Source of the DNA: Cellulosimicrobium sp. CUA-896
GTDB taxonomy: Bacteria > Actinomycetota > Actinomycetes > Actinomycetales > Cellulomonadaceae
Direction of reading: 5' to 3'
Length of the DNA: 64,000 nt
Assembly: GCF_001942335.1 (NCBI RefSeq)
Contig: NZ_MKKH01000013.1
Coordinates: 1-64,000, forward strand
The notes below the pieces were generated by a model. That model was not told where the DNA came from and made no database searches. It worked only from the letters and a program-made list of their open reading frames with translations. The translations under genes and the position numbers were made by a program. Positions 1 through 13,793 of this stretch are shown here, in pieces; within the stretch, counting starts at the first letter, position 1, and every line of letters begins with the position of its first letter.

Positions 1-356
1 CAGCCGGCGGTCGACCGTGACTCCTGTCACGGCCTCGACCGCGTCGGCGTCGTCGGCACCGGCGGCGACGGCCGCCCCGTCGCCGCGACGACGGCGGCCA
101 GGGCGCCGACGTGGTCGCGGTGGCGGTGCGTCGTCACGACGGCGACGAGGCGCCCGGCGCCGCCCTCGGCGACGAGCGCGAGCAGGCGCTCGGGGTCGGC
201 CGCCGCGTCCACGAGGAGCTGGTCGCCGGTCGCCCGGCAGGTCAGCAGGTAGGTGTCGTTCGACATCGGCCCGACGGCGAGCTTGCGGACCTCGAGCTCG
301 TCGAGGACGCGCAGGTCGGCCGGCCCGCCCACCACCACCTCGCCCGTGTACGTCAT
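1..356 (-). CDS. MBL-fold metallo-hydrolase, partial at left edge
   Basis: N-terminal part of a metallo-beta-lactamase-fold hydrolase that runs off the left edge. The protein starts at [11 protein letters not shown] (ATG at 356) and shows the metal-binding motif [11 protein letters not shown] around residue 82, the THxHxDH signature of glyoxalase II-like hydrolases. The frame breaks near position 70: after ATGRP the next in-frame codons hit a stop, but one restored G gives a sensible continuation ([16 protein letters not shown]). It is divergent from uvrA, a common actinobacterial arrangement. The substrate cannot be told from this fragment. The family call is firm; the break looks like a sequence error. 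Confidence 0.8.
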
Positions 357-461
357 CGCGCCAGTGTGCCGCAGGGCGAGCGATGTGGACGTGCGCACCG
401 GGCGGCGTGAGGGAACGGGGGAGGGGCGTCGAACACGTGTGCGAGCGTCGGTGGCCGGACG

Positions 462-467
462 TACCAT
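462..467 (+). promoter_or_regulatory. -10 box of a leaderless uvrA promoter
   Basis: TACCAT lies six bases upstream of the GTG start of uvrA, with no Shine-Dalgarno sequence between them. This spacing puts the transcription start at or next to the GTG, so the mRNA is probably leaderless. The same layout recurs at several other genes in this window. Confidence 0.55.
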
Positions 468-473
468 GCTGCG

Positions 474-3471
<2,998 letters not shown>

Positions 3472-3480
3472 GGCGAGGCG

Positions 3481-3515
3481 TCGCCCGAGGTCGGGATCCA
3501 TCCGACCTCGGGCGA
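3481..3515. terminator. Hairpin terminator between uvrA and OsmC gene
   Basis: A perfect 14-bp stem (3481-3494 with 3502-3515) with a 7-base loop sits 9 bases after the uvrA stop, between convergent genes. There is no T tract, as is usual for terminators in high-GC actinobacteria. It probably serves both strands. Confidence 0.8.
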
Positions 3516-3537
3516 ACCGGCGCCCGGATCCGGAGGC

Positions 3538-4023
3538 TCAGGCCGCGGCGCGCCGCGCGGGTGCGGGCTCGACGAGCACCCGGAAGTTCACCGAGCGCGC
3601 GAGGAAGCAGTGGTCGTGCGCGCGGCGGTGCAGCACGGCGAGGGACTCCTCGTCGGTGCCGGGGCCGTCGTCGAGCACGACGCGCGGGTGGAGCGTCACG
3701 TCGGTGAACTGGCCCTCGCCGCCGGACTCGACGCGCATCGTCCCGGTGGCGTCGTCGACGTACTCCCGGACGACGACGCCGGCGGCGGCCGCGAGGTGGA
3801 GGAACCACAGCATGTGGCACTGGGACAGGCTGACGACGAACAGCTCCTCGGGGCAGTAGCGGGTCGGGTCGCCCCGGAACGCCGGGTCCGCCGATCCGGC
3901 GAGGGGCGGCCTGCGGTCGAGGAGGACGTCGTGGTCGCGGCTGTACGCGGTGTAGGACGTGGTGCCCGTCTCGCCCGCTCCCGTCCAGCGGACCGTCGCC
4001 GAGTACCCGTGCTGTGCGCTCAT
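3538..4023 (-). CDS. OsmC/Ohr-family peroxide-detoxifying protein
   Basis: Small cytoplasmic thiol-dependent peroxidase of the OsmC/Ohr family, which reduces organic hydroperoxides. The 161-residue protein shows the family pattern YCPEELFVVSLSQCHMLWF around residues 55-75, with two cysteines of which the QCHM one corresponds to the conserved reactive position. The start at ATG 4023 (MSAQHGYSATVRW) is preferred over the upstream GTG 4032, because that GTG overlaps the likely -10 box TAGGGT. Convergent with uvrA and divergent from uvrC. Whether it is OsmC or Ohr subtype cannot be settled by eye. Confidence 0.88.
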   Translation of the reverse strand: MSAQHGYSATVRWTGAGETGTTSYTAYSRDHDVLLDRRPPLAGSADPAFRGDPTRYCPEELFVVSLSQCHMLWFLHLAAAAGVVVREYVDDATGTMRVESGGEGQFTDVTLHPRVVLDDGPGTDEESLAVLHRRAHDHCFLARSVNFRVLVEPAPARRAAA

Positions 4024-4030
4024 GCCCGTC

Positions 4031-4036
4031 ACCCTA
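4031..4036 (-). promoter_or_regulatory. -10 box of leaderless OsmC-gene promoter
   Basis: On the minus strand TAGGGT is followed by seven bases and then the ATG at 4023. No ribosome binding site fits between them. The layout matches other leaderless starts in this window. Confidence 0.5.
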
Positions 4037-4154
4037 ACCGTCCGTGACGCCCGTCACACCGCGCGCCCCGCTCCGGCGGGCCGGGCGTCGTCGGGCCCGT
4101 CCTCGCCCTTCGCCCTCGACCCCCGCGCCGGCCCGTGACGTCGGTGCGCTGACC

Positions 4155-4160
4155 TAGGCT
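4155..4160 (+). promoter_or_regulatory. -10 box of leaderless uvrC promoter
   Basis: TAGGCT, seven bases (GGAGACC), then the uvrC ATG. The GGAG could pass for a weak ribosome binding site but is too close to the start to work well. Leaderless transcription is the better reading. Confidence 0.5.
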
Positions 4161-4167
4161 GGAGACC

Positions 4168-6315
4168 ATGGCTGACCCCGCGACGTACCGCCCTGCGCCG
4201 GGGGAGATCCCCACCTCGCCGGGCGTCTACCGGTTCCGGGACGAGCACGGGCGCGTCGTCTACGTGGGCAAGGCGAAGAACCTGCGGGCGCGGTTGTCGA
4301 GCTACTTCCAGGACATCGCCAACCTGCACCACCGCACCCAGACGATGGTGACGACGGCCGCCTCGGTCGAGTGGACGGTCGTCGGGACCGAGGTCGAGGC
4401 GCTCGCCCTCGAGTACACGTGGATCAAGGAGTTCGACCCGCGGTTCAACGTCAAGTACCGCGACGACAAGTCCTATCCCTACCTCGCCGTGACGATGGGG
4501 GACGAGTTCCCCCGCGCCCAGGTCATGCGCGGCGCGAAGCGGCCCGGCACGCGGTACTTCGGCCCCTACGGGCACGCGTGGGCCATCCGCGAGACGCTCG
4601 ACCTCCTGCTGCGCGTGTTCCCCGTGCGCACGTGCTCGGCAGGGGTGTTCAAGCGCGCCCGCCAGACGGACCGGCCGTGCCTGCTCGGGTACATCGACAA
4701 GTGCTCGGCACCGTGCGTGGGCCGCATCACGCCCGAGGACCACCGCGCGCTCGCCGAGGACTTCTGCGACTTCATGGCGGGGGACACCCAGCGGTTCGTC
4801 AAGCGGCTCGAGCGCAAGATGCAGGAGGCGGCGGCCGCGATGGAGTACGAGGCGGCCGCGCGCCTGCGCGACGACATCGGCGCGCTCCAGCGCGCGACCG
4901 AGAAGAACGCGGTCGTGCTCGGCGACGGCACCGACGCGGACGTCTTCGCGCTCGCGGGCGACGAGCTCGAGGCCGCGGTCCAGGTGTTCCACGTGCGCGG
5001 CGGACGGATCCGCGGTCAGCGCGGCTGGATCGTGGAGAAGGTCGAGGACGTCACCGACGCCGAGCTCGTCGAGCACCTGCTCCAGCAGGTGTACGGCGCG
5101 GCGGAGGAGGCCGCCGCCGTCGACGCGCGCACCGGGGCCGGCGCGCACGGCGGGGCGCGCGACGTCGTGCCGCGCGAGGTGCTCGTCCCCGTCCTGCCGC
5201 CCGACCTCGAGCAGGTAACGACGTGGCTCACGGGCGTGCGCGGCGCGCGCGTCGACGTGCGCGTCCCCCAGCGCGGCGACAAGAAGGAGCTCGCCGCCAC
5301 CGTGCGGGCGAACGCCGAGCACGCGCTCGCGCTGCACCGCACGCGCCGCGCCGGCGACCTGACCACCCGCAGCCAGGCGCTGCGCGAGATCCAGGAGGCG
5401 CTGGAACTCGACACGGCGCCGCTGCGGATCGAGTGCTACGACGTCTCGCACAACCAGGGCACGTTCCAGGTCGCCTCGATGGTGGTCTTCGAGGACGGGC
5501 TCGCCCGCAAGAGCGAGTACCGCCACTTCACCGTCCGCGGGCCGGACGGCGAGGGCGCGCGCGACGACACCGCGGCGATGCACGAGGTCATCACCCGCCG
5601 GTTCAGGCGCTACCTGACCGACCGCACGCGCCTCGGCGGCCTCGAGGTCGACCTCGAGGCGGACGAGGCCGTCGGCGCCGGGGCCGACGGTCCCGGCGAG
5701 CACGCCGACCGCGACGCGCGCGACGCGGGCTACGTCCCGCGCTCGGGCGAGGTCGACGCGGCCGCGCCCGACGACCGCCGCGCGCGGTTCGCCTACCCGC
5801 CGAACCTCGTCGTGGTCGACGGCGGGCCGCCCCAGGTCGCGGCCGCCGCCCGGGCGCTGGCCGAGCTCGGCATCGACGACGTCGCGCTGTGCGGGCTCGC
5901 GAAGCGGCTCGAGGAGGTGTGGCTGCCGGGCGAGGACTATCCCGTGATCCTGCAGCGCTCCTCCGAGGGGCTGTACCTCCTGCAGCGCGTGCGCGACGAG
6001 GCCCACCGCTTCGCCATCAGCCAGCACCGCAGGAAGCGCAGCAAGGGCATGACGGCGTCCGCCCTCGACGACGTGCCCGGCCTTGGCCCCGCGCGCAAGA
6101 GCGCGCTGCTCAAGCACTTCGGCTCGCTCAAGCGGCTGCGCGCCGCGAGCGCCGAGGAGATCGCGACGGTGCCGGGCATGGGCGAGCGCACGGCGCAGGC
6201 CGTCGTCGCCGCGCTCGGGCAGGGGAGCACCACCGCGCCCGGCGAGGGCAGCACGTCCGCGCCCGGCGAGGGCAGCACGTCCGCGCCCGGCGAGGGCAGC
6301 ACCGCCGCGTCGTGA
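4168..6315 (+). CDS. uvrC: Excinuclease ABC subunit UvrC
   Basis: Endonuclease that makes both incisions around a lesion after UvrA/UvrB recognition. The intact 715-residue protein has an N-terminal GIY-YIG nuclease domain ([24 protein letters not shown] split over residues 12-35, for the 3' cut), a cysteine pair region ([15 protein letters not shown]), a UVR helix-hairpin motif for UvrB contact (about residues 210-245), the RNase H-like C-terminal nuclease with [10 protein letters not shown] and VVDGGPPQV, and a tandem helix-hairpin-helix end ([22 protein letters not shown]). An acidic Gly/Ala/Asp-rich insert (about residues 490-535) is common in actinobacterial UvrC. The extreme C-terminus carries an unusual repeated GEGSTSAP tail, listed separately. 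It heads the uvrC-rapZ-yvcK-whiA cluster. Confidence 0.97.
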   Translation: MADPATYRPAPGEIPTSPGVYRFRDEHGRVVYVGKAKNLRARLSSYFQDIANLHHRTQTMVTTAASVEWTVVGTEVEALALEYTWIKEFDPRFNVKYRDDKSYPYLAVTMGDEFPRAQVMRGAKRPGTRYFGPYGHAWAIRETLDLLLRVFPVRTCSAGVFKRARQTDRPCLLGYIDKCSAPCVGRITPEDHRALAEDFCDFMAGDTQRFVKRLERKMQEAAAAMEYEAAARLRDDIGALQRATEKNAVVLGDGTDADVFALAGDELEAAVQVFHVRGGRIRGQRGWIVEKVEDVTDAELVEHLLQQVYGAAEEAAAVDARTGAGAHGGARDVVPREVLVPVLPPDLEQVTTWLTGVRGARVDVRVPQRGDKKELAATVRANAEHALALHRTRRAGDLTTRSQALREIQEALELDTAPLRIECYDVSHNQGTFQVASMVVFEDGLARKSEYRHFTVRGPDGEGARDDTAAMHEVITRRFRRYLTDRTRLGGLEVDLEADEAVGAGADGPGEHADRDARDAGYVPRSGEVDAAAPDDRRARFAYPPNLVVVDGGPPQVAAAARALAELGIDDVALCGLAKRLEEVWLPGEDYPVILQRSSEGLYLLQRVRDEAHRFAISQHRRKRSKGMTASALDDVPGLGPARKSALLKHFGSLKRLRAASAEEIATVPGMGERTAQAVVAALGQGSTTAPGEGSTSAPGEGSTSAPGEGSTAAS
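6217..6306 (+). repeat. 24-bp tandem repeat encoding the UvrC C-terminal tail
   Basis: Two perfect 24-bp units (6241-6264 and 6265-6288) are flanked by one degenerate copy before (6217-6240) and one partial copy after. They encode repeats of GEGSTSAP at the end of UvrC. In-frame copy-number change would only alter tail length. Such a low-complexity tail is not part of the catalytic fold. Confidence 0.85.
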
Positions 6316-6335
6316 TCGGCTGGCATGCTGGAGCC

Positions 6336-7273
6336 ATGAGACCGGAACCCTCCCCGACCACGGTCCCGAGCGGGATCCCCGCGATCGAGGCCGCCGCGCC
6401 GGCTCCCGAGCGCCGCGAGGCGGAGGTGCTCATCATCACGGGCATGTCGGCGCCGGGCGCTCGCGCGCGGCGGCTGTCCTCGAGGACCTCGACTGGTACG
6501 TGGTGGACAACCTGCCGCCGCGCATGATCGTCCCCCTCGTCGACCTCATGACGCGCTCGGGCTCGACGCTCGAGCGCATCGCGGCCGTCGTGGACGTCCG
6601 CGGGCGCGAGTTCTTCCAGGACCTCGTCGAGGTGCTCGACCACCTGCGCCAGAGCGGGGTGTTCTACCGCATCCTCTTCCTCGACGCGTCGGACGAGGTG
6701 CTCGTGCGCCGCTACGAGCAGGTGCGCCGGCCGCACCCGCTCCAGGGCGAGGGGCGCATCCTCGAGGGCCTGGCCGAGGAGCGGCGGCTGCTCGCGAGCC
6801 TCGAGGAACGTGCCGACGTGGTCATCGACACCTCCGAGCTCAACGTGCACGACCTCGCCCGCGAGGTGCGCTCCGCCGTGGCCGAGGGCACGCCCGACAC
6901 GCTGCGGATCAACGTGGTGTCGTTCGGCTTCAAGTACGGGCTGCCGCTCGACGCCGACCACGTCGTCGACGTGCGCTTCCTCGCGAACCCGTACTGGATC
7001 ACCGAGCTGCGCCACCTGACGGGGCGGGACGCCCCGGTGCGCGACTACGTGCTCGCCCGGCCGGGCGCCGTCGAGTTCGTCGACCGCTACGTCCACGCGC
7101 TCGAGCCGGTCCTCGCGGGCTACCTCGGCGAGGAGAAGCGGTACGTGACGATCGCCGTCGGCTGCACGGGCGGCAAGCACCGGTCGGTCGCGATCAGCGA
7201 GGCGATCGCGGCGCGCCTGCGCCAGCGCGGGCAGCGGGTGACCGTCACCGCCCGCGACCTGGGCAAGGAGTGA
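6336..7273 (+). CDS. rapZ: RNase adapter / nucleotide-binding protein RapZ
   Basis: P-loop protein of the RapZ/YvcJ family. In E. coli RapZ controls glucosamine-6-phosphate synthase through sRNA processing; the role in actinobacteria is less clear. The restored protein is 312 residues. Seen are the P-loop (IITGMSGAGRSRAA after repair), VVDNLPPRMI, the motif RRPHPL, and the conserved C-terminal motif GCTGGKHRSV with RLRQRGQ. One G is missing near 6449 (GGG read as GG inside the P-loop). The ATG at 6336 follows CATGCT by six bases. The stop overlaps the yvcK start as GTGA, implying coupled translation. Confidence 0.93.
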
Positions 7274-8247
7274 CGTACGCCGTGGCCGCGGGGAGGTCGC
7301 CGGCGGTGGTCGCCCTGGGCGGCGGGCACGGGTTGTCCGCCACCCTGTCGGCGCTGCGCCTGATGTCCGACCGCTTGACCGCGGTCGTCACGGTGGCGGA
7401 CGACGGCGGGTCCTCCGGCCGGCTGCGCACCGAGCTCGGCGTGCTGCCGCCCGGCGACCTGCGGATGGCGCTCGCGGCGCTGTGCGACGACTCCGAGTGG
7501 GGCCGCACGTGGAGCTCGCTGCTGCAGCACCGCTTCACCTCGGAGGGAGACCTCGACAACCACGCCGTCGGCAACCTGCTCATCGTCGCGCTGTGGGAGC
7601 TGCTGGACGACCCGGTCGCCGGGCTGGACTGGGTGGGCCGGCTCCTCGGGGCGCGCGGGCGGGTGCTGCCGATGGCGGCCGTGCCGCTAGGCATCGAGGC
7701 GGACGTCCGCACCGGCGACGCCCTGGAGACGGTCGTGGGCCAGAGCCGGGTGGCCGTCACGCACGGGCGCATCGAGCAGCTGCGGCTGGTGCCGTCGGAC
7801 CCGCCGGCGTGCCCGGAGGCGGTCGCCGCGGTCGAGGCCGCGGACTGGGTCGTGCTGGGTCCCGGGTCGTGGTTCTCGTCCGTCATGCCGCACCTGCTCG
7901 TCCCGGAGCTGGCGCGTGCGCTCCACGAGACGCCGGCGCGGCGCTGCGTGACGCTGAACCTGTCGAGCGACACGGGGGAGACGTACGGCCTGTCCGCGAC
8001 GGACCACCTCGAGGCGCTGCACAAGCACGCGCCGGGGCTGCGCATCGACGCCGTGGTGGCGGACCCGTCGGCCGTGGAGGACACCGACCAGCTCGCGCGG
8101 ACCGCGGCGACGATGGGCGCGCGGCTCCTGCTGCGCCAGGTGCGGCTCGGCGACGGGACCGCGCGGCACGACGCCCTGCGCCTGGCCGCGGCGTACCGCG
8201 ACGTGTTCGACGACTTCCTCGGCGACGTCGGGACGCTCGCCCGCTGA
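7270..8247 (+). CDS. yvcK: YvcK-type gluconeogenesis factor
   Basis: Member of the CofD-like YvcK/MgfK family, which in Gram-positive bacteria is needed for growth on gluconeogenic carbon and influences cell-wall synthesis. Its partner is not enzymatically defined in most species. The 325-residue protein shows the N-terminal glycine-rich motif VVALGGGHGLSATLSALR, the motif VTVADDGGSSGRLR and DNHAVGNLL, all diagnostic. The GTG start at 7270 overlaps the rapZ stop (GTGA). It sits in the conserved rapZ-yvcK-whiA order of Gram-positive bacteria, between carbon-control and sporulation-type regulators. Confidence 0.93.
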   Translation: MTYAVAAGRSPAVVALGGGHGLSATLSALRLMSDRLTAVVTVADDGGSSGRLRTELGVLPPGDLRMALAALCDDSEWGRTWSSLLQHRFTSEGDLDNHAVGNLLIVALWELLDDPVAGLDWVGRLLGARGRVLPMAAVPLGIEADVRTGDALETVVGQSRVAVTHGRIEQLRLVPSDPPACPEAVAAVEAADWVVLGPGSWFSSVMPHLLVPELARALHETPARRCVTLNLSSDTGETYGLSATDHLEALHKHAPGLRIDAVVADPSAVEDTDQLARTAATMGARLLLRQVRLGDGTARHDALRLAAAYRDVFDDFLGDVGTLAR

Positions 8248-8327
8248 GCGGTGGTGACGTGCGCGAGGCCACACGCGCGCACCCGCCCGGCGCCCGCCCG
8301 ACGGCCGTCCTGCTCTTGGATCGATGG

Positions 8328-8333
8328 CAGGAT
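8328..8333 (+). promoter_or_regulatory. Putative leaderless whiA promoter -10
   Basis: CAGGAT, seven bases, then ATG 8341. There is no ribosome binding site in the gap. The same CAGGAT box precedes the immunity-protein gene at 60864 with six-base spacing. Confidence 0.4.
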
Positions 8334-8340
8334 GTCGCCC

Positions 8341-9321
8341 ATGGCGCTCACGGGACAGGTGAAGGACGAGCTGGCTCGGCTGCGGGTGGACAAGACGTCC
8401 TGCCGCAAGGCCGAGGTCTCGGCGATGCTCCGCTTCTCCGGCGGGCTGCACCTCATCTCCGGCCGCGTCGTCATCGAGGCCGAGCTCGACACCGCGATCG
8501 CCGCGCGGCGTCTGCGCGAGACCATCGCCGACGTGTACGGGCACAGCAGCGAGCTGATCGTCGTCTCGGCGGGCGGCCTGCGCAAGGGCAGCCGCTACGT
8601 GGTCCGCGTGGTGCGCGACGGCGAGTCCCTCGCGCGCCAGACCGGGCTGCTCGACCAGCGCGGGCGCCCCGTGCGCGGCCTGCCGCCCCAGGTGGTCTCC
8701 GGCGGCCTGGAGGAGGCGGAGGCGGCCTGGCGCGGCGCGTTCCTCGCGCACGGGTCGCTCACGGAGCCGGGTCGTTCGTCCGCGCTCGAGGTGACGTGCC
8801 CCGGCCCGGAGGCCGCCCTCGCGCTCGTCGGCGCGGCGCGCAGGCTCGGGATCCCGGCGAAGTCCCGCGAGGTCCGCGGCATCGACCGGGTCGTGATCCG
8901 GGACGGCGACGCCATCAGCGCGCTGCTGGCGCGCATCGGCGCGCACGAGGCGGTCCTGGTGTGGGAGGAGCGTCGCACCCGCCGCGAGGTCCGGGGCACG
9001 GCGAACCGGCTCGCGAACTTCGACGACGCGAACCTGCGCCGGTCGGCGCGCGCCGCGGTCGCCGCGGGCGCGCGCGTGGAGCGCGCCTTCGAGATCCTCG
9101 GGGCCGACCTGCCCGACCACCTGCGCGAGGCCGGCGAGCTGCGCCTCGCGCACAAGCAGGCGTCGCTCGAGGAGCTCGGCCAGCTCGCCGACCCGCCGCT
9201 GACCAAGGACGCCGTCGCCGGGCGCATCCGGCGCCTGCTGTCGACCGCCGACAAGCGCGCGGCGGAGCTCGGCATCCCGGACACCGAGGCGGGCCTGAGC
9301 CCGGAGCTGCTCGACCTCTGA
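8341..9321 (+). CDS. whiA: DNA-binding protein WhiA
   Basis: Conserved Gram-positive regulator that in Streptomyces works with WhiB to switch on sporulation septation and in other bacteria affects division and chromosome segregation. The 326-residue protein has the degenerate homing-endonuclease-like N-terminal fold ([20 protein letters not shown], residues 20-40) and a C-terminal helix-turn-helix ([17 protein letters not shown]). ATG 8341 ([13 protein letters not shown]) matches the usual N-terminus; upstream in-frame codons would add an atypical Arg/Pro-rich stretch. It ends the uvrC-rapZ-yvcK-whiA group. Confidence 0.96.
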   Translation: MALTGQVKDELARLRVDKTSCRKAEVSAMLRFSGGLHLISGRVVIEAELDTAIAARRLRETIADVYGHSSELIVVSAGGLRKGSRYVVRVVRDGESLARQTGLLDQRGRPVRGLPPQVVSGGLEEAEAAWRGAFLAHGSLTEPGRSSALEVTCPGPEAALALVGAARRLGIPAKSREVRGIDRVVIRDGDAISALLARIGAHEAVLVWEERRTRREVRGTANRLANFDDANLRRSARAAVAAGARVERAFEILGADLPDHLREAGELRLAHKQASLEELGQLADPPLTKDAVAGRIRRLLSTADKRAAELGIPDTEAGLSPELLDL

Positions 9322-10693
<1,372 letters not shown>

Positions 10694-10719
10694 CGACCGC
10701 GCGCCTCGCGTGATCCGAC

Positions 10720-10767
10720 ACGTCCGCGCACGCGCCGCCGCCCCCGGGCCGGCGGGTGCGCGGACGT
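10720..10767 (+). terminator. Hairpin between gap and pgk
   Basis: Arms 10720-10731 and 10756-10767 form a perfect 12-bp stem around a 24-base GC-rich loop. It may end part of the gap transcripts or stabilise their 3' end, allowing separate gap and pgk levels. Confidence 0.55.
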
Positions 10768-10852
10768 CGTCGTGCCCGGGGAGCGCCGCGTCCGCGCGTC
10801 GCGCCCGCCCCCGCCCCGACCACCTCGGCGGCACCGGAAGACAGGAGTGCTC

Positions 10853-12052
10853 ATGAAGACGATCGACGACCTCGGTGACCTGCGCGGCACGCGCGTGCTG
10901 GTCCGGTCCGACTTCAACGTCCCGCTCGACGGGACGACCATCACGGACGACGGCCGCATCCGCGCCGCGCTGCCCACGCTCACGAAGCTCACCGACGCCG
11001 GCGCGAAGGTCGTCGTCATGGCGCACCTCGGCCGCCCCAAGGGCGAGCCGGACCCCAAGTACTCGCTCGCGCCGGTCGCCGCGCGCCTCGGCGAGCTGCT
11101 CGGCGTCCCGGTGCACCTCGCCGAGGACGTCGTCGGTCCGTCCGCGCGCGCCACGGTCGAGGGCCTCGGGGAGGGCGAGGTCGCCCTGCTCGAGAACATC
11201 CGGTTCGACGCCCGGGAGACCTCGAAGGACGACGCCGAGCGCCAGGCGCTCGCGCGCGACCTCGCGGGCCTGGCCGACGCCTTCGTCTCCGACGGGTTCG
11301 GCGTGGTGCACCGCAAGCAGGCGTCGGTGTACGACGTCGCGCAGGTGCTGCCCGCGGCCGTGGGCGAGCTCGTCCTCAAGGAGGTCGACTCCCTCAAGCG
11401 CGCGACCGAGGACCCGGAGCGCCCGTACGCCGTCGTGCTCGGCGGCTCGAAGGTCTCCGACAAGCTCGGCGTGATCGCGAACCTGCTCACCAAGGCGGAC
11501 CGCCTGCTCATCGGCGGGGGCATGGTCTTCACGTTCCTCGCGGCCAAGGGCCACCAGGTGGGCAAGTCGCTGCTCGAGGCCGACCAGATCGACACCGTCA
11601 AGGGCTATCTCGCGGACGCGGAGAAGAACGGCGTCGAGATCGTCCTGCCGACGGACGTCGTCGTCGCGGAGGCCTTCGCGGCCGACTCGCCGCACGAGGT
11701 CGTCGCCGCCGACGCGATCCCCGAGGACAAGATCGGCCTCGACATCGGCCCCGCCTCGGGCGAGCTGTTCGCGAGCAAGATCGCCGACGCGCGCACCGTC
11801 GTGTGGAACGGCCCCATGGGCGTGTTCGAGTTCGACGCGTTCGCGGGCGGCACCCGCGCCGTCGCGCAGGCGCTGGTCGACGCGACCGCGGCCGGTGCGT
11901 TCACGATCGTCGGCGGCGGCGACTCCGCGGCCGCCGTGCGCACCCTCGGGTTCGACGAGGCGGGCTTCAGCCACATCTCCACCGGCGGCGGCGCGAGCCT
12001 CGAGTTCCTCGAGGGCAAGGACCTGCCGGGCATCTCGGTCCTCGAGGCCTGA
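10853..12052 (+). CDS. pgk: Phosphoglycerate kinase
   Basis: Transfers the acyl phosphate of 1,3-bisphosphoglycerate to ADP in glycolysis. The intact 399-residue protein, a normal length, shows [14 protein letters not shown] near the N-terminus, [16 protein letters not shown], the PNFDP-like basic patch ([12 protein letters not shown]), and the nucleotide-binding [13 protein letters not shown] with [13 protein letters not shown] near the C-terminus. ATG 10853 is preceded by ACAGGAGT. The gene is separated from gap and tpiA by strong hairpins, but the order gap-pgk-tpiA suggests a shared transcript with internal modulation. Confidence 0.98.
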   Translation: MKTIDDLGDLRGTRVLVRSDFNVPLDGTTITDDGRIRAALPTLTKLTDAGAKVVVMAHLGRPKGEPDPKYSLAPVAARLGELLGVPVHLAEDVVGPSARATVEGLGEGEVALLENIRFDARETSKDDAERQALARDLAGLADAFVSDGFGVVHRKQASVYDVAQVLPAAVGELVLKEVDSLKRATEDPERPYAVVLGGSKVSDKLGVIANLLTKADRLLIGGGMVFTFLAAKGHQVGKSLLEADQIDTVKGYLADAEKNGVEIVLPTDVVVAEAFAADSPHEVVAADAIPEDKIGLDIGPASGELFASKIADARTVVWNGPMGVFEFDAFAGGTRAVAQALVDATAAGAFTIVGGGDSAAAVRTLGFDEAGFSHISTGGGASLEFLEGKDLPGISVLEA

Positions 12053-12073
12053 GACCGCACCCTGACCGACCGG

Positions 12074-12105
12074 GCGCGCCGCCCCGTGAGAACGGGGCGG
12101 CGCGC
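12074..12105 (+). terminator. Strong hairpin between pgk and tpiA
   Basis: A perfect 14-bp all-GC-rich stem (12074-12087 with 12092-12105) capped by a GAGA tetraloop lies 22 bases after the pgk stop and 26 bases before tpiA. No T tract follows. It could be a partial terminator or mRNA-stability element that sets the pgk to tpiA ratio. Confidence 0.75.
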
Positions 12106-12131
12106 TCACCGAAGAGAGAAGACGACACACC

Positions 12132-12922
12132 GTGGCGAACCGCACCCCGCTCATGGCGGGCAACTGGAAGATGAACCTGGACCACCACCAGGCGACGCAC
12201 ACCGTGCAGAAGCTGGCGTGGACCCTCAAGGACGCGAAGCACGACTACGCGGCCGTCGAGGTCGCCGTGCTGCCGCCGTTCACCGACCTGCGCTCGGTGC
12301 AGACCCTGGTGGACGCCGACAAGCTCGAGCTGCGCTACGGCGCGCAGGACGTCTCGGCGCACGCCGAGGGCGCCTACACCGGCGAGATCTCCGCGGCGAT
12401 GCTCGCGAAGCTCGGCGTCACCTACGTCGCCGTCGGGCACTCCGAGCGTCGCCAGTACCACGGCGAGTCGGACGCGCTCGTGAACGAGAAGATCGTCGCG
12501 GCCGTGGGCCAGGGCCTCGCGCCGATCCTGTGCGTCGGTGAGGGCCTGGACGTGCGCAAGGCCGGCGACCAGATCCGGTACACGCTCGCGCAGCTCGAGG
12601 GCGCCCTCGCGGGCATCCCGGCCGCGCAGGTCGCCGACCTCGTCGTCGCGTACGAGCCGGTGTGGGCCATCGGCACCGGCGAGGTCGCGACCCCGAGGAC
12701 GCGCAGGAGGTGTGCGGAGCGATCCGCGGCGCCCTCGGCGACCTGTACGGCGCGGACTTCGCCGCCTCGACGCGCGTGCTGTACGGCGGCTCGGTGAAGT
12801 CGTCCAACGTGGCCGCGATCATGGCGCAGCCCGACGTCGACGGCGCGCTCGTCGGCGGCGCGAGCCTCGACCCCGAGGAGTTCGCCAAGATCGTGCGCTA
12901 CCAGGCCCACGCAGGCGCCTGA
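12132..12922 (+). CDS. tpiA: Triosephosphate isomerase
   Basis: Interconverts dihydroxyacetone phosphate and glyceraldehyde-3-phosphate. The restored protein is 263 residues. Seen are [14 protein letters not shown] (substrate Asn and Lys), the electrophilic His in [14 protein letters not shown], the catalytic Glu in [16 protein letters not shown], and the phosphate loop GGSVKSSNV. One C is missing near 12693 (a run of five read as four), exactly in loop 6 after GEVAT; repair joins the two frames. The GTG start at 12132 follows GAAGAGAGAAG. Confidence 0.95.
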
Positions 12923-12928
12923 CCCGCG

Positions 12929-12963
12929 CCCCTGCGCCGGTCGTGCGGACCGGGCCGCAGGGG
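12929..12963 (+). terminator. Terminator after tpiA
   Basis: Imperfect hairpin with arms 12929-12942 and 12948-12963 (outer 8 bp and inner 6 bp separated by a small bulge), 7 bases after the tpiA stop and followed by TTGG. Confidence 0.65.
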
Positions 12964-12988
12964 TTGGCCGCGACGCCCCCGCGTCGCC

Positions 12989-12994
12989 TACTCT
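12989..12994 (+). promoter_or_regulatory. Putative secG promoter -10
   Basis: TACTCT at 12989-12994 is the best -10-like box between the tpiA terminator and secG and would give a leader of about 90 bases. No clear -35 box is seen. Confidence 0.35.
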
Positions 12995-13088
12995 TGACCC
13001 CTGTGCGGCAGGTCACGGCCCGTCGCGACAACCGTGCGGTCGGCCTCGATGCACCGTCGAGCCGGCCCTGAGCTTCAAGGACGTACTC

Positions 13089-13331
13089 GTGGACGCGTTG
13101 CGCATCATCCTCCAGGTCCTGCTGGTCCTGACCAGCGGCTTCCTCACCCTGCTCGTGCTCATGCACAAGGGGAAGGGCGGCGGCCTCTCGGACATGTTCG
13201 GCGGCGGGATCTCGACCTCGGTGGGCAGCTCCGGTGTCGCCGAGCGCAACCTCAACCGCATCACGGTGACGTTCGCCGTCGTGTGGACGGTCGTCATCGT
13301 CCTGCTGGGGCTGATCCAGAAGGTGAGCTGA
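13089..13331 (+). CDS. secG: Preprotein translocase subunit SecG
   Basis: Small subunit of the SecYEG channel in the cytoplasmic membrane. The 80-residue protein has two membrane helices (about residues 3-24 and 53-76) around a glycine-rich cytoplasmic loop with HKGKGGGLSDMFGGG, the family hallmark. GTG start at 13089. Its place just after tpiA is conserved in actinobacteria and firmicutes. Confidence 0.95.
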   Translation: MDALRIILQVLLVLTSGFLTLLVLMHKGKGGGLSDMFGGGISTSVGSSGVAERNLNRITVTFAVVWTVVIVLLGLIQKVS

Positions 13332-13357
13332 GGCTCCCGCCCCTGCGGGGCGGAGCC
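13332..13357 (+). terminator. Terminator after secG
   Basis: A 12-base left arm (13332-13343) pairs with 13347-13357, with a single bulged C and a 3-base loop, immediately after the secG stop. Confidence 0.65.
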
Positions 13358-13433
13358 CCGGGCGGCGCGAGGGGACGCGGCGCCCGCAACGGACCGGGTG
13401 CCCGTGGGTGGCACGCAGGACGGGGGAGTGCAC

Positions 13434-13781
13434 GTGGCAGGTGGAAACGCGATCCGTGGGTCGCGCGTGGGTGCAGGTCCTCCCGGGGAGACGGAACGGG
13501 GCGAGGTGGCCCCGCGGTTCCGCGTGTCGTACTGGTGCGCGAACGGGCACGAGACGCGCCCGAGCTTCTCCTCCGAGGCGGACATCGAGGCGCCCGAGAC
13601 GTGGGACTGCCCGCGCTGCGGGTTCCCCGCCGGGCAGGACCGGGAGCACCCGCCGTCGCCCGCGCGCAACGAGCCCTACAAGACGCACCTCGCGTACGTG
13701 AAGGAGCGGCGTTCCGACGCCGACGGGGTGGCGATCCTCGACGAGGCGCTCGCCGCGCTGCGTGCCCGACGCGGACGCTGA
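13434..13781 (+). CDS. rbpA: RNA polymerase-binding protein RbpA
   Basis: Actinobacteria-specific transcription factor that binds the beta subunit and group I/II sigma factors and stabilises the open promoter complex. The 115-residue protein has the N-terminal tail with AIRGSRVGAG, the central core VSYWCANGHETRPSF with a zinc-ligand CPRCG, and the C-terminal sigma-interaction helix (HLAYVKERRSDADGVAILDEAL). GTG 13434 is chosen because GGGGGAG precedes it at good spacing; the earlier start at 13398 adds residues not seen in the family. A monocistronic unit between two terminators. Confidence 0.94.
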   Translation: MAGGNAIRGSRVGAGPPGETERGEVAPRFRVSYWCANGHETRPSFSSEADIEAPETWDCPRCGFPAGQDREHPPSPARNEPYKTHLAYVKERRSDADGVAILDEALAALRARRGR

Positions 13782-13793
13782 CCGTCCGAGCCT

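Noticed and set aside
6217-6306. CRISPR-like direct repeats
   Set aside because: The repeats are contiguous, in frame within uvrC, and have no spacers.
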